In this document: in pieces, positions 18,011 to 27,609 of the stretch
Layout of the letters: the number at the start of each line of letters is the position of its first letter
How positions within the stretch are numbered: the stretch's first letter is position 1
Source: Paenibacillus swuensis
GTDB taxonomy: Bacteria > Bacillota > Bacilli > Paenibacillales > DY6
DNA length: 64,000 nt
Direction: 5' to 3'
NCBI RefSeq assembly: GCF_001644605.1
Contig: NZ_CP011388.1
Location: 4,259,501 to 4,323,500, forward strand
Notes under the pieces: generated by a model
What the model was told of the DNA's origin: nothing
Database searches by the model: none
What the model saw: only the letters and a program-made list of their open reading frames with translations
Program-made: the position numbers and the translations under genes

Positions 18011-19264
18011 CTAACGTCTGTCCGAAGGTCCGCCCACAAAAGCTTGCTCCGTTGTATCCAGACCATACGCCGTATGCAAATCCGCGATGATATCGTTCAG
18101 TTGCGTGTTCTCGATCACGCAGGACGTTTTGATTTCTGAGGTGCTCACAAGCTTGATGCTTACACCGCGTTTGGAAATCACGTTAAACATCTTGGCCGCG
18201 ACTCCCGGGGTGCTGACCATACCCGCTCCGACGATCGAAACTTTGACCAGGTTATCTTCAAACGTGGCTTCACGGAATTTCACATCGGCTTGGATGCTGT
18301 TAATCGAACGTAAAGCTTTCTCGCCGTCCGAAAGCGAAACGGTAAATGAGAAATCGGCTTGCCCGTTCAACACTCCGCTCTGTACGATAATGTCAACATC
18401 GATACAATCGTCAGCGAGCGCTGTGAATACTTTCGCTAATTGTCCCGGTACGTCCGGCACTCCCAGTATACTGATTCTCGCCACATTCTTGTCGAACGCG
18501 ATGCCGCGGACTACAACGCCTTGCTCCATCTCGGCTTCCTCCTTCACCAATGTTCCTTCTGAGTGTGTAAAGCTGGATCTTACCACAAGCGGCACTTGAT
18601 ATTGCTTGGCATACTCTACGGCTCTTGGATGAAGCACCGCCGCGCCCAGGTTAGCCAGTTCAAGCATCTCGTCGTAAGAGATTTCGTTTAACTTCCGGGC
18701 AACCTTCACGACCCGGGGGTCGGTTGAGTAAATGCCGTTCACATCCGTATAAATTTCGCACAGATCAGCTTGGATGGCTGCCGCTAAAGCAACCGCCGTT
18801 GTGTCCGAGCCGCCTCTGCCCAAGGTTGTGATTTCTCCGTCCTCGGTCATGCCTTGGAATCCGGCTACAATCACGATGTTTCCTTCATTCAGCGACTTCA
18901 GTATACGCGCCGGCTGAATATCGGTAATTCGCGCCTTACCGTGCGTAGCTTCCGTCCGCATGCCCGCTTGCCATCCGGTGTACGAAACAGCTTCGTGCCC
19001 TATGTGGTGGATTGCCATCGACAATAAGGCAACCGAAATTTGTTCGCCTGTCGTCAGGAGCATATCCATTTCACGCGCGGGTGGATTCGGATGAAGCAGA
19101 TTCGCCTGGTCAATCAAATCGTCCGTCGTATCGCCCATAGCGGAAACAACGATTACACATTGATGACCCTCGTTCTTCTTCTCCGCGATCCGATTCGCAA
19201 CCCGCTTCATCCGTTCCGCGTCTCCGACGGAGCTGCCTCCGAACTTCATAACTATCAGTGACAA
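18011..19264 (-). CDS. lysC: Aspartokinase
   Basis: Aspartate kinase starts the lysine, threonine and methionine branch and, in spore formers, the diaminopimelate/dipicolinate supply. The protein starts SLIVMKFGGSSVGDAERM; the catalytic domain shows VIVVSAMG, TTGEQIS and GRGGSDTTA, and two ACT domains occupy the last third (with ISILGVPDVPG and VSIVGAGM). The TTG at 19264 is preferred because GGGAGTG precedes it by six bases; an ATG at 19282 has no ribosome site. Length is about 417 residues, as in lysine- or lysine/threonine-regulated Bacillus enzymes. Confidence 0.93.
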   Translation of the reverse strand: MSLIVMKFGGSSVGDAERMKRVANRIAEKKNEGHQCVIVVSAMGDTTDDLIDQANLLHPNPPAREMDMLLTTGEQISVALLSMAIHHIGHEAVSYTGWQAGMRTEATHGKARITDIQPARILKSLNEGNIVIVAGFQGMTEDGEITTLGRGGSDTTAVALAAAIQADLCEIYTDVNGIYSTDPRVVKVARKLNEISYDEMLELANLGAAVLHPRAVEYAKQYQVPLVVRSSFTHSEGTLVKEEAEMEQGVVVRGIAFDKNVARISILGVPDVPGQLAKVFTALADDCIDVDIIVQSGVLNGQADFSFTVSLSDGEKALRSINSIQADVKFREATFEDNLVKVSIVGAGMVSTPGVAAKMFNVISKRGVSIKLVSTSEIKTSCVIENTQLNDIIADLHTAYGLDTTEQAFVGGPSDRR

Positions 19265-19303
19265 CGTGTTCACTCCCATCATGACTATTCAAACTATTCA
19301 AAC

Positions 19304-19312
19304 ATTATAGCA
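19304..19312 (-). promoter_or_regulatory. Extended -10 element of lysC
   Basis: The minus strand reads TGCTATAAT here, an exact extended -10 box, about 33 bases upstream of the lysC start. No good -35 is visible. The short leader leaves no room for a lysine riboswitch. Confidence 0.6.
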
Positions 19313-19417
19313 TAGGTCAAACGCCCGGGCGTATAAAAATTCATTAACTCACCAATAGAAAACAGTGATTTACATATCGTGCAAAATTGTATAAAAGCAC
19401 TCGTATCGGCAGTGCAC

Positions 19418-19443
19418 AAAAAAAGACCTCCCGCAGGAGGTCC
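19418..19443 (-). terminator. Terminator of efp
   Basis: On the minus strand GGACCTCCTGCGGGAGGTC folds into a strong hairpin followed directly by seven T residues, just after the efp stop codon. Confidence 0.92.
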
Positions 19444-19453
19444 ATCTATACGA

Positions 19454-20011
19454 TTACGCGCGGGATACGTATTTACCTTCGCGTGTATCAATCAGCAATA
19501 CATCGTCTTCGTTGATGAACAGAGGCACTTGAACGTTCAGGCCAGTCTCCATCTTAGCGCTTTTCGTTGCGCCTTGTGCCGTGTTGCCTTTAATACCCGG
19601 CTCGGTTTCAGCGACTTTCAACTCCACGCTGTTCGGCAAGTTAATACCCAGAATCTCGCCTTGGTAAGAGATGATGTTAACCGTCATGTTCTCTTTAAGG
19701 AAGTTTAGTTCCCATTCCAGCTGAGCGCTGTTTAATTCGAATTGATCATAAGTTTCGTTATCCATGAATGTGTGTTGATCCGCTGCTGCGTACAGATATT
19801 GAACTGCGCGGTTTTCCACGTGAGCGCGGCCGATGGATTCACCTGCACGGAATGTGCGCTCTACGGTATTGCCGTTACGCAGATTTTTAAGTTTGGAGCG
19901 TACGAACGCCGCGCCTTTACCGGGTTTAACGTGTTGGAAATCAATAACCGTAAATAAATCGCCTTCTACCTCTACGGTTAGTCCTGTCTTAAAATCATTA
20001 ACTGAAATCAC
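19454..20011 (-). CDS. efp: Elongation factor P
   Basis: EF-P relieves ribosome stalling at proline runs. The 185-residue protein begins [20 protein letters not shown] and has three beta-barrel domains. The loop [10 protein letters not shown] near 29-38 carries the lysine that is modified in many bacteria (5-aminopentanolylated in B. subtilis). The C-terminus has the family block [23 protein letters not shown] (key residues VPLFI and DTREG). It is the last gene of aroQ-yqhT-efp and is followed by a strong terminator. Confidence 0.97.
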   Translation of the reverse strand: MISVNDFKTGLTVEVEGDLFTVIDFQHVKPGKGAAFVRSKLKNLRNGNTVERTFRAGESIGRAHVENRAVQYLYAAADQHTFMDNETYDQFELNSAQLEWELNFLKENMTVNIISYQGEILGINLPNSVELKVAETEPGIKGNTAQGATKSAKMETGLNVQVPLFINEDDVLLIDTREGKYVSRA

Positions 20012-20051
20012 TGAGTGTCCCTCCTAAAATGGTACAATTCAACCCTATGAA

Positions 20052-21122
20052 TTAAATTGTAGTAAACTGCTTCGTTGCATGGGTAAGTATTTGAATTCCG
20101 TTCTCCGTAATGACAATGTCATCTTCAATCCGGACGCCGCCGAATCCGGGCAAATAAATGCCGGGTTCCACCGTTACCGTCATGCCGGGTTTAAGGATCG
20201 TTTCGCTGCGAATCGATAACCTCGGCGCTTCATGAACTTCCATGCCGAGACCATGCCCGGTACCGTGACCGAAATACTCTCCATAACCATACCTTGTGAT
20301 GATATCTCTCGTCAAGGCATCCGCCTCTTTCCCTGTCATACCCGGTTGAATCTTGTCCAGCGCGTGCATCTGGGCTTCCAATACAATGTCGTAAATCTCT
20401 CGGTGCTTCGGTTGATGCTGTCCCAAGACGACCGTTCTCGTTAAGTCTGAGCAGTAGTCCTGATAATACGCCCCGAAATCCAATTTAATAAATTCGTTGC
20501 CTTGAATGACACGGGGAGAAGCTACGCCGTGAGGCAAGGCAGAACGCTCTCCAGAAGCGACAATCGTATCAAACGAAGATGAAGTTGCCCCGTTGCGGCG
20601 CATGAAAATCTCCATCTCCAGAGCTACTTCCAATTCCGTTAAGCCCGGTTTAATGAACGTTAAGATATGTTCAAACGTACGGTCGGCTAAATCCGCGGCT
20701 TCCTGCATAATGCGTAACTCACCGGCGTCCTTGAACATGCGGAGTCCTTCAACCAGTCCGTCGGAGGGTACTAATTCGATGGATTGTAACTGTGCGGCAT
20801 AAGTCGCATAATCCCCGTAAGCAACATCAGCCTGTTCAAATCCCAGTTTATCGATGCCGGATGCCTTCAAGACTTCTTTCACGGAGTCCATCACAACCGG
20901 CAAATGCTCCAGAACTTCCAAAGCCTTCGCCTGCTCCGGCGCCTGTGTCATGTAACGAAAATCCGTGAACAGAATCGCTCTATCCATGGTAATCAAAATG
21001 TAGCCTGAACTTCCGGTAAAACCGGATATGTACTTTCGGTTATGGGGATTCGTGATGAATAAAGCTTGAAGTCCCGCCTCTTCCATCGCTGTCCTAAGGT
21101 TGTTAATTCTTGATGTTGTCAT
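20052..21122 (-). CDS. yqhT: Xaa-Pro dipeptidase family metallopeptidase
   Basis: A pita-bread-fold peptidase that removes residues N-terminal to proline. The N-terminal creatinase-like domain (about 1-125) has [13 protein letters not shown], and the catalytic domain has the metal ligands in [32 protein letters not shown] and [19 protein letters not shown] (given as key blocks). The ATG at 21122 lies behind GGGATGAGGAG; another ATG nine bases upstream is possible. The start overlaps the end of aroQ, and efp follows 40 bases later, the same order as in B. subtilis. Confidence 0.94.
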   Translation of the reverse strand: MTTSRINNLRTAMEEAGLQALFITNPHNRKYISGFTGSSGYILITMDRAILFTDFRYMTQAPEQAKALEVLEHLPVVMDSVKEVLKASGIDKLGFEQADVAYGDYATYAAQLQSIELVPSDGLVEGLRMFKDAGELRIMQEAADLADRTFEHILTFIKPGLTELEVALEMEIFMRRNGATSSSFDTIVASGERSALPHGVASPRVIQGNEFIKLDFGAYYQDYCSDLTRTVVLGQHQPKHREIYDIVLEAQMHALDKIQPGMTGKEADALTRDIITRYGYGEYFGHGTGHGLGMEVHEAPRLSIRSETILKPGMTVTVEPGIYLPGFGGVRIEDDIVITENGIQILTHATKQFTTI

Positions 21123-21570
21123 GCTCCTCATCCCTTTCCTGCAAATGACGTACCAATGCGTTCAACCCAAGCTCGTAACCGTATGCGCCGAAACCCGCAA
21201 TCTGACCGATCACGACCGGAGCAATAACCGATGTATGCCTAAACGTCTCCCGCTTATGGATGTTGGATAAGTGCACTTCCACAGCGGGCAGCTGAACCGC
21301 GGAAAGAGCATCGCGTAAAGCATAGCTATAATGAGTAAAAGCACCTGGATTTATAATAATTCCATCCATGTTGCCGTAGGCTTCATGAATCCGATCAATC
21401 AAGTACCCTTCCACATTCGACTGATAGCAAGTCAGCGCCACACCTTGTTGTTTGGCCAATTCCCCGAGCCTTTGTTCTATGGCGGTAAGCGTCTCTGAAC
21501 CGTAGACGCCCGGTTCCCGAACACCCAACATATTTAAATTAGGACCGTTTAACAGCAATATTCGTTTCAT
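21103..21570 (-). CDS. aroQ: Type II 3-dehydroquinate dehydratase
   Basis: AroQ converts 3-dehydroquinate to 3-dehydroshikimate in aromatic amino-acid synthesis. The 155-residue form starting [16 protein letters not shown] matches the family length and is preceded by GGAGC; a longer reading to 21786 is not homologous. Catalytic blocks are [35 protein letters not shown] and [11 protein letters not shown], with the Tyr of GVYG and the His of EVHLSN. It overlaps the yqhT start by about 20 bases. Confidence 0.96.
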   Translation of the reverse strand: MKRILLLNGPNLNMLGVREPGVYGSETLTAIEQRLGELAKQQGVALTCYQSNVEGYLIDRIHEAYGNMDGIIINPGAFTHYSYALRDALSAVQLPAVEVHLSNIHKRETFRHTSVIAPVVIGQIAGFGAYGYELGLNALVRHLQERDEEHDNIKN

Positions 21571-21764
21571 CAGGAGCTCCTCGCTTGTTTTATGGCAAAA
21601 TGTCACTGACATTTTACCACACCCTTCCCCGGTTTGAGAATCCTTTATTGCTATTATGCGCTGAGCGCAGATTCTGTAAACAGTGGTAAAACTTCCGCGA
21701 TTCCTATAAAATGAAGGGTATACCTCGATTAGAGAAAATATGATACGAACAGGGAGTGACCTCG

Positions 21765-22748
21765 TTGTCGCAAAATCAAACACCAAGCATTTACGGAGGA
21801 CAAGCCGTCATTGAGGGCGTGATGTTCGCAGGCAAGGCCGCCAACGTGACCGCTGTCCGCCGCAAAAATAACGAGATTTCGTTTTACGAGGTTCCGAGAC
21901 AGGACAAGGCCTGGATTACCGCTTTGAAGAAGATTCCTCTGATCCGCGGAATCGTCGGCATTGTTGAAGCCAGCGCCAAAGGCTCAAAGCATCTAAACTT
22001 CTCGGCAGAAGCCTATGCGGAGGATGAAGTTGGTCCGGATGAGAAAGCTGAAGCGAAGATAGAGGAAGAAACGAAGAGTGGATTCAGTTTAACGATGATT
22101 CTTGGCGTTGCGGTGGTCGGCGTGCTATCTTTTGTATTCGGAAAGACTGTACTAACCGTGTTACCGATCCTGATTGAAGATTTTCTTTTTGGTGATGCAT
22201 TTGAGAATCAAGTTGTTCATACTTTAATTGAAGGTATTATCAAGATTCTGTTCCTTCTGATTTACTTGTTTGCCATATCGCAAACCAAAATGATTAAGCG
22301 TCTGTTCCAATATCACGGAGCGGAACATAAAGTAATCAGCGCTTATGAAGCAGGTGTGGAATTAACGGTAAGCAACGTCCAGAAATTCAGTACTCTGCAC
22401 TATCGCTGCGGTAGCTCCTTCATTATTTTTACGGTAATCGTCGGGGTATTCATTTATTCCATGGTTCCTTATGATTCCCTGTGGGAGCGCATATATGAGC
22501 GTATGCTTCTGTTGCCTTTGGTCATGGGTGTGTCTTATGAAGTGCTCAGATTTACGAACTCCTTGCGTGAAACGCCTGTCCTTCGTTATTTGGGATATCC
22601 TGGATTGTGGTTGCAGCTGCTTACGACAAAAGAACCTACAGATGATCAGGTGGAAGTATCCATTGCCTCCTTTAACCGGGTATTGGAACTTGACCGCGTA
22701 CTTGCGGAGTCCGCTGTGAATGTACCTGTTCATGGTGTTAAAGCATAA
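21765..22748 (+). CDS. yqhQ: DUF1385 membrane protein YqhQ
   Basis: A protein of about 327 residues with the DUF1385 signature blocks [14 protein letters not shown] near the N-terminus, [13 protein letters not shown] near 190 and [12 protein letters not shown], plus about four membrane segments. TTG at 21765 is taken as the start because AGGGAG lies nine bases before it; the in-frame GTG at 21756 overlaps that site. The function is not known. It is divergent from aroQ and followed by yqhP, as in B. subtilis. Confidence 0.9.
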   Translation: MSQNQTPSIYGGQAVIEGVMFAGKAANVTAVRRKNNEISFYEVPRQDKAWITALKKIPLIRGIVGIVEASAKGSKHLNFSAEAYAEDEVGPDEKAEAKIEEETKSGFSLTMILGVAVVGVLSFVFGKTVLTVLPILIEDFLFGDAFENQVVHTLIEGIIKILFLLIYLFAISQTKMIKRLFQYHGAEHKVISAYEAGVELTVSNVQKFSTLHYRCGSSFIIFTVIVGVFIYSMVPYDSLWERIYERMLLLPLVMGVSYEVLRFTNSLRETPVLRYLGYPGLWLQLLTTKEPTDDQVEVSIASFNRVLELDRVLAESAVNVPVHGVKA

Positions 22749-22772
22749 GAATTGGATTAAGGGGGAATTTCT

Positions 22773-23066
22773 ATGTATGGTAAACAACGAATCTGGTTTT
22801 ATATCATTATCGGACTCATGGTCATTGGTGTATTAACCCAGATTGCTTCCCTGCTGCTCCCAATCATTATTATCGGCGGTGTATTGCTGCTTTATAAATT
22901 CCCACCTTCCTCCTTTAAGAATTCCAAGGGCGGCATTGGGGCAATATTCCGCAAGAATAAAGGCCCCATCCAAATGAATAAGGCCAAGACGAAACGAGCT
23001 AACCCCTTCTATGTCATTAAAGGGAATAAAAAGGATTCCGAAGACGATCCGCCAACATACCACTAA
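22773..23066 (+). CDS. YqhP-like small membrane protein
   Basis: A 97-residue protein with one or two overlapping hydrophobic segments near 10-45 (IIIGLMVIGVL and LLLPIIIIGGVLLLY) and a basic, Lys/Asn-rich C-terminus. It is 24 bases after yqhQ behind an AGGGGG site, in the place of B. subtilis yqhP; the function is unknown. Confidence 0.75.
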   Translation: MYGKQRIWFYIIIGLMVIGVLTQIASLLLPIIIIGGVLLLYKFPPSSFKNSKGGIGAIFRKNKGPIQMNKAKTKRANPFYVIKGNKKDSEDDPPTYH

Positions 23067-23075
23067 CATACAAAA

Positions 23076-23117
23076 TTATAAGAGGCAGCAATCCTTGAGG
23101 ATGCTGCCTCTTATTTT
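23076..23117. terminator. Bidirectional terminator
   Basis: ATAAGAGGCAGCA-TCC-TTGA-GGA-TGCTGCCTCTTAT forms a long stem followed by T-runs, between the convergent yqhP-like and patatin genes. Confidence 0.9.
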
Positions 23118-23123
23118 ATTACT

Positions 23124-24110
23124 TCAAGACATGACCCTGTCGCGATCTTTCAGACTTTCCCGTTCATATTGTCCGTATTTCTTTAAGTATTCATCCATCG
23201 ACCAGTGATCCAGAAATCTGCGGCCTGCCGATAAGCCGGATTCAAACAACTCCATGCTTCTTTCCGTTGAAACAGAAAATTCGGTCAAACCTACGGCATC
23301 CGACGGAATTTTTATCGTACGATAATCGTTATGCTTCTCAATGTAACGTTCATCATGGGCGCTGAGCATTGTATCGAATAACGCCTGCAACATCGTAATG
23401 GGTCCCACGATTCGGTTAGGATGATTCTGATTTTTGCCTACCAGTTGAAAGCCAAGGGTGGGAATCCCTCGCCTGACCGCGCCGCTTTGGTCAAATAACC
23501 ACAAAGGAAAGTTACTTAGCAAACCGCCGTCCACGATATAATAAAACTGTTTGTGAAACGCATCCAACGGTTTCTTGTCCCTGACGTTCTTGCGAATCAA
23601 TACGGGTTCAAAGAAATAAGGAATAGAACAGCTCATCCGTACCGCTTTGGATATTTCGAAACGATCGGGATTGATGTCATATTGAATGATATCATCCGGA
23701 AGCACCAGTAATCGGCCTTGCGTAATATCTGAGGCAATAATACGCAATTGGCGAGGCTGCAGGTCGTTAAAGGTGCGAATCCCTTTATCCATCAGTTTGC
23801 GATGAACCCAACGCTCCAGCTGTTCTCCTGAATATAAACCTTTCTTAATCAGCAATCGCAAGGCGGGACCCGCATAACCCAACCGGAACAAGAAATCCTT
23901 TTGCACAAACTGGCTAAACGGGGTTTCCAGTATAAGTTTTTTCATTTCCTCCGCCGTATAACCGGCTGCAAGCAAGGCTGCAACGATGGAACCGGAAGAA
24001 GTACCGGCCATTTGATGAAAACCAACTTTGCGTTCTTCCATTGCCGCAATTGCGCCGACAAGCGCAATCCCTTTAACGCCCCCGCCTTGAAACACCGCGT
24101 TCACTTTCAT
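23124..24110 (-). CDS. yqhO: Patatin-like phospholipase (YqhO family)
   Basis: A predicted serine lipid hydrolase. The ATG at 24110 gives 328 residues starting MKVNAVFQGGGVKGIALVGA; the oxyanion glycine loop GGGVKG, the nucleophile GTSSGS near 38-43 and the Asp of VDGGLLSNFP near 195-204 are all present. A longer reading to 24227 adds no conserved sequence, and a GGGGGG-rich ribosome site precedes 24110. The C-terminal quarter is Arg/Asp-rich. It is convergent with yqhQP. Confidence 0.92.
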   Translation of the reverse strand: MKVNAVFQGGGVKGIALVGAIAAMEERKVGFHQMAGTSSGSIVAALLAAGYTAEEMKKLILETPFSQFVQKDFLFRLGYAGPALRLLIKKGLYSGEQLERWVHRKLMDKGIRTFNDLQPRQLRIIASDITQGRLLVLPDDIIQYDINPDRFEISKAVRMSCSIPYFFEPVLIRKNVRDKKPLDAFHKQFYYIVDGGLLSNFPLWLFDQSGAVRRGIPTLGFQLVGKNQNHPNRIVGPITMLQALFDTMLSAHDERYIEKHNDYRTIKIPSDAVGLTEFSVSTERSMELFESGLSAGRRFLDHWSMDEYLKKYGQYERESLKDRDRVMS

Positions 24111-24217
24111 ACCCTGTCCCCCCGGGAATTCCGATACACTCACTCTTTTGTATGTATGTGAGCACAGGTTGTTTATATTCCGCGGAACTGACGTTTGGCT
24201 CGCCTCTAGTACATAGC

Positions 24218-24253
24218 GAAACCGCACCTCTGCAAATGAGAAGATGCGGTTTC
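24218..24253 (-). terminator. Terminator of mntR
   Basis: On the minus strand GAAACCGCATCTTCTCATTTGCAGAGGTGCGGTTTC contains a stem with AAACCGCA at 5' and TGCGGTTT at 3'; it follows the mntR stop directly. Confidence 0.75.
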
Positions 24254-24255
24254 AA

Positions 24256-24678
24256 TTAATCGTTATCCATTTCGGCACGTACTTGTTGAAGATGCGCTAT
24301 CCGTTCAGGATCACGGTTGAAGAATTCAACAAGCGTCTCTATACAGGTGATGGAATCCCAGCTTAAATGATGCTCAATACCCTCTACATCCTTGTATATG
24401 TTGTCGGCTTGAACACCGATAATATGTAAAAATTGCTCCAGAAGATGATGCCTGTCCACTAATCTCTTTCCCATCTTCTTTCCTTTGGATGTTAAGATCA
24501 ATCCGCGGTACTTCTCATAAACCAAGTAATTATCTTTATCCAATTTCTGAATCATTTTGGTTACAGATGAGGGATGTACTTCAAGTCCTTCCGCAATATC
24601 GGAAACTCGCGCGTAGCCCTTCTCATCAATCAGTTTATAAATGCGTTCAAGATAATCCTCCATACTCGGGGTGGCCAT
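24256..24678 (-). CDS. mntR: Manganese-responsive regulator MntR (DtxR family)
   Basis: MntR represses manganese uptake genes when Mn(II) is bound. The 140-residue protein begins with the winged-helix segment [41 protein letters not shown] (key block [12 protein letters not shown]) and continues with [15 protein letters not shown] and [10 protein letters not shown], which carry the metal-ligand His and Glu. Size equals B. subtilis MntR. It is divergent from splB; no mntH or mntABCD gene lies in the window. Confidence 0.93.
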   Translation of the reverse strand: MATPSMEDYLERIYKLIDEKGYARVSDIAEGLEVHPSSVTKMIQKLDKDNYLVYEKYRGLILTSKGKKMGKRLVDRHHLLEQFLHIIGVQADNIYKDVEGIEHHLSWDSITCIETLVEFFNRDPERIAHLQQVRAEMDND

Positions 24679-24878
24679 ACGCTCCCCTCCTTCACTCTTA
24701 GCTTGTCTGGAATCGTGTTAAATCCATGTTAACACACAATGCTCTTAATGATACACCGTGTCCGCTTTGTAAATCAAGCCCGTTCGCCTCCCTGCCTATA
24801 GTCCCTCATTTTTACAGGATTGTACCTTGAGTCAACGGCGCAAACTACAGACAGTGAGAGATAAAGGAGGCCTGAGTT

Positions 24879-25958
24879 GTGAGCACATTGGTACTGGAAC
24901 CGACGGAAACTAAGAAAAAGACACCAAGAAGTACAGGTGAATTCGTACCGGAGCTCGCTTATTTTGAACCGGAAGCGTTGAATTATCCGAAAGGCGAGCG
25001 AATTTTTCAATGGATCAAGGACAAGGGTATCCCTTATCGTATGACCACCTCGCATAACCGTATTACCAACTTGCCGGGGGAAACGGAAGTGGAGCAGTAC
25101 AAGATTGCTAAACGCACCCTAGTTGTCGGAGTAAGAAAGACGTTAAAGTTCGATACCTCCAAGCCGTCCGCGGAGTACGCCATTCCGGTTGCGACCGGTT
25201 GTATGGGACATTGTCATTATTGTTATTTGCAAACGACATTGGGTGCCAAGCCCTATGTCCGCGTTTACGTAAACACGGATGATATTCTGAAGCAAGCCAA
25301 GCAATACATCGAAGAACGCAAACCGGAAATTACACGCTTTGAGGCGGCCTGTACTTCAGACCCGGTCGGTCTGGAGCACATTTCGGGATCACTTAAGGAA
25401 TACATTGAATTCATGGGGCAAGAGGAGTTTGGGCGTCTTCGATTCGTGACCAAGTATCACCACGTAGAACCGCTGCTGGATGCGAAGCATAACGGTCATA
25501 CCCGTTTTCGGTTCAGTGTGAACGCGGCCTATGTCATCAAAAATTTCGAGCCCGCGACCTCCCGCTTCGAGGAACGGATTGAAGCCGCGGGTAAAGTCGC
25601 CAAAGCCGGATATCCACTCGGATTTATCGTAGCGCCCATCATATGGCATGACGGATGGGAAGAAGGGTATACGGAATTGTTCGAAAAGCTCGCGTCCACG
25701 TTGCCGGAAGAAGCTACAAGGGATTTAACCTTTGAGTTAATTCAGCATCGGTTTACAAAGACCGCCAAGACGGTCATTGAGAAGCGTTACCCCAAATCCA
25801 AGCTGGAGATGGATGAAGCCAAACGCCAATACAAATGGGGTCGTTGGGGTCAAGGGAAATATGTTTATCCGAAGGACCAGGCTGAAGCGTTACGTGAATT
25901 TATAACGGAGCGGATCTTCGAAAAATTTCCCCAAGCCAAACTGGAATATTTCACATAG
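24879..25958 (+). CDS. splB: Spore photoproduct lyase (radical SAM)
   Basis: SplB repairs the spore photoproduct, a methylene-bridged thymine dimer formed in UV-irradiated spores. The 359-residue protein has the radical-SAM cluster motif at C108, C112 and C115 (GCMGHCHYCYLQ), and C158 in EAACTSDPVG corresponds to the hydrogen-donor cysteine (C141 in B. subtilis). The start is a GTG behind AAAGGAGG. No splA regulator is present upstream. Expression in the forespore under sigma-G is usual for the family, but no clear promoter was found in the 200-base gap to mntR. Confidence 0.95.
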   Translation: MSTLVLEPTETKKKTPRSTGEFVPELAYFEPEALNYPKGERIFQWIKDKGIPYRMTTSHNRITNLPGETEVEQYKIAKRTLVVGVRKTLKFDTSKPSAEYAIPVATGCMGHCHYCYLQTTLGAKPYVRVYVNTDDILKQAKQYIEERKPEITRFEAACTSDPVGLEHISGSLKEYIEFMGQEEFGRLRFVTKYHHVEPLLDAKHNGHTRFRFSVNAAYVIKNFEPATSRFEERIEAAGKVAKAGYPLGFIVAPIIWHDGWEEGYTELFEKLASTLPEEATRDLTFELIQHRFTKTAKTVIEKRYPKSKLEMDEAKRQYKWGRWGQGKYVYPKDQAEALREFITERIFEKFPQAKLEYFT

Positions 25959-25974
25959 GTTTTACGAAATACAG

Positions 25975-26003
25975 AACAAGCCGGGCATAAGCCCGGCTTG
26001 TTC
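25975..26003. terminator. Bidirectional terminator between splB and ccdA
   Basis: ACAAGCCGGGC-ATAA-GCCCGGCTTGT is a perfect 11-pair stem followed by TCTAAC on one strand and by TCTGTATTTCG on the other. Confidence 0.8.
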
Positions 26004-26021
26004 TAACATATTTAATGAATA

Positions 26022-26741
26022 CTAAAATTTTAACCATTCCGGCGTAATCGCATTCAATTCCCGCGTAATTACTGTCATTTGATCCGTATACAACAGAACA
26101 CCGACAATCAACATCACAACACCGCCAACCTTCATCAAGGCATTGGAATAGCGCAAAATCCACTTGGTTGTACCGATAAAGAAAGCTAAGACGAAGAATG
26201 GTACCGCAAAGCCCAACGTATAAGCCGTAATCAACGGAAACCACGCGCCCGGCTCAGTCGCAGCCAAGGCCATAATGGAGCCCAGAATAGGACCGATACA
26301 AGGGGACCAACCGGCTGCAAAGCCGATGCCCAGCAAGAATGATCCAAAATAACCTGCTTTGCGAAAGCCCATCTGGACTTTGCGTTCTTTCATTAAAAAT
26401 TCCGGCTTAAAAATACCTAATAAGAACAAGCCCATCAGAAAAATAAGAATGGCTGCGATCTTTTTGAACAAATCACGATATCCCGAATCCGCGAACACAT
26501 CCGAAATCAGTCCCGCACCAAACCCCAAGCTATAAAAAATCATCGAAAATCCCAAAATAAAAAATAAGGTATGCGTCATCGTTCGAATGCGCACATCCCG
26601 TTTACGTCCTTCCGATGACTTTAAAGTAGTAACCGATATGCCTGTAATATAAGACAGGTAAGAAGGATATAAGGGCAGACAGCATGGCGAAATAAAGGAA
26701 GCCAAACCCGCCCAAAAAGCAATCCAGATATTTATATCCAT
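26022..26741 (-). CDS. ccdA: Cytochrome c biogenesis / thiol-transfer protein CcdA
   Basis: CcdA passes reducing equivalents across the membrane to extracytoplasmic thioredoxin-like proteins for cytochrome c maturation and, in spore formers, spore cortex synthesis. The 239-residue protein has six membrane segments and the two conserved redox cysteine regions: FISPCCLPLYPSYLSYI near 17-33 and AAGWSPCIGPILGS near 141-154. It starts only 21 bases after znuB, so it is probably part of the zinc uptake operon controlled by Zur, an unusual placement. Confidence 0.93.
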   Translation of the reverse strand: MDINIWIAFWAGLASFISPCCLPLYPSYLSYITGISVTTLKSSEGRKRDVRIRTMTHTLFFILGFSMIFYSLGFGAGLISDVFADSGYRDLFKKIAAILIFLMGLFLLGIFKPEFLMKERKVQMGFRKAGYFGSFLLGIGFAAGWSPCIGPILGSIMALAATEPGAWFPLITAYTLGFAVPFFVLAFFIGTTKWILRYSNALMKVGGVVMLIVGVLLYTDQMTVITRELNAITPEWLKF

Positions 26742-26762
26742 GTCAAGTTCCTCAATCCAAGT

Positions 26763-27575
26763 TTATATTCTAAAACTCCGCTTCACACCCAGAGTAAGGA
26801 CAAGCATCGCAATCAAAGACAGCACGATGGTCGCGCCGGGCGCGTAATTATATAATCCGGCAATTAATAAGCCCGCTACAACAGCGACTTCCGAATAAAT
26901 GACCGCCAGAATCAGCGTATGCTTAAAGCCCTTGGAAACCACAAGACTTGACGCCACCGGAATTGTCAGTAAAGCCGATACCAGCAAAGCTCCGACAATC
27001 TTGATGCTCACAGATATTACCAATGCGGTGAGCACCGTTATTACCATGTTTAAGTAGCGTGTGGGCAAACCGCTGACTCCCGCCGCGTCTTCATCGAATG
27101 AAAGCAAGAAGAACTCCTTGAACAGAAAGAAGACCACGCCAACAACAAACAACGTAACAACCCCTACAATGTATACATCCAACTCATTCAGAGTATAAAT
27201 GCTGCCAAACAAGTAGGACGTTACGTTCAGATTAAACCCTTTGCCTTGTGAAAACAAGAAGGTTGCCAAAGCCACGCCGCCTGACATAATAATAGCAATC
27301 GATAACTCCGCGTAGGTTTTATAGGCTTTCCGCAGCTTCTCGATTCCGAAGGCCGCAACGATGGAAAAAACCAAGCCCATAGCGAGCGGATAGATGTTCA
27401 TAATAAATCCAAATGCAACACCGGCGATGGAAACATGGGCCAGCGTATCACCAATCATGGATAAACGGCGGAGCACCAGAAATATGCCCAAGAGCGGCGC
27501 GGCAAGACCGATTAGCAATCCTCCGATAATGGCCCGCTGAAAAAAATCGCTAAATAAAATATCCAAACTTTCCAA
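26763..27575 (-). CDS. znuB: Zinc ABC transporter permease
   Basis: The membrane subunit of a high-affinity Zn(II) importer (ABC-3 family). The 270-residue protein has about eight membrane segments and the family block LRRLSMIGDTLAHVSIAGVAFG near 31-52 (key residues GDTLAHVS), plus VSALLTIPVASS. It is 34 bases after the ATPase gene and followed by ccdA. The Zur box and the His-rich binding protein upstream favour zinc over manganese. Confidence 0.93.
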   Translation of the reverse strand: MESLDILFSDFFQRAIIGGLLIGLAAPLLGIFLVLRRLSMIGDTLAHVSIAGVAFGFIMNIYPLAMGLVFSIVAAFGIEKLRKAYKTYAELSIAIIMSGGVALATFLFSQGKGFNLNVTSYLFGSIYTLNELDVYIVGVVTLFVVGVVFFLFKEFFLLSFDEDAAGVSGLPTRYLNMVITVLTALVISVSIKIVGALLVSALLTIPVASSLVVSKGFKHTLILAVIYSEVAVVAGLLIAGLYNYAPGATIVLSLIAMLVLTLGVKRSFRI

Positions 27576-27609
27576 AACGGAAAAACTCCCTCTGAGCCGA
27601 CTGCAGCGG

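Noticed and set aside
19283-19417. Lysine riboswitch before lysC
   Set aside because: The -10 element lies about 33 bases before the start codon, so the leader is too short for the lysine aptamer.
24680-24878. Sigma-G promoter for splB
   Set aside because: A CAAACTA box is present, but no -35 at 17-18 bases fits the sigma-G consensus.
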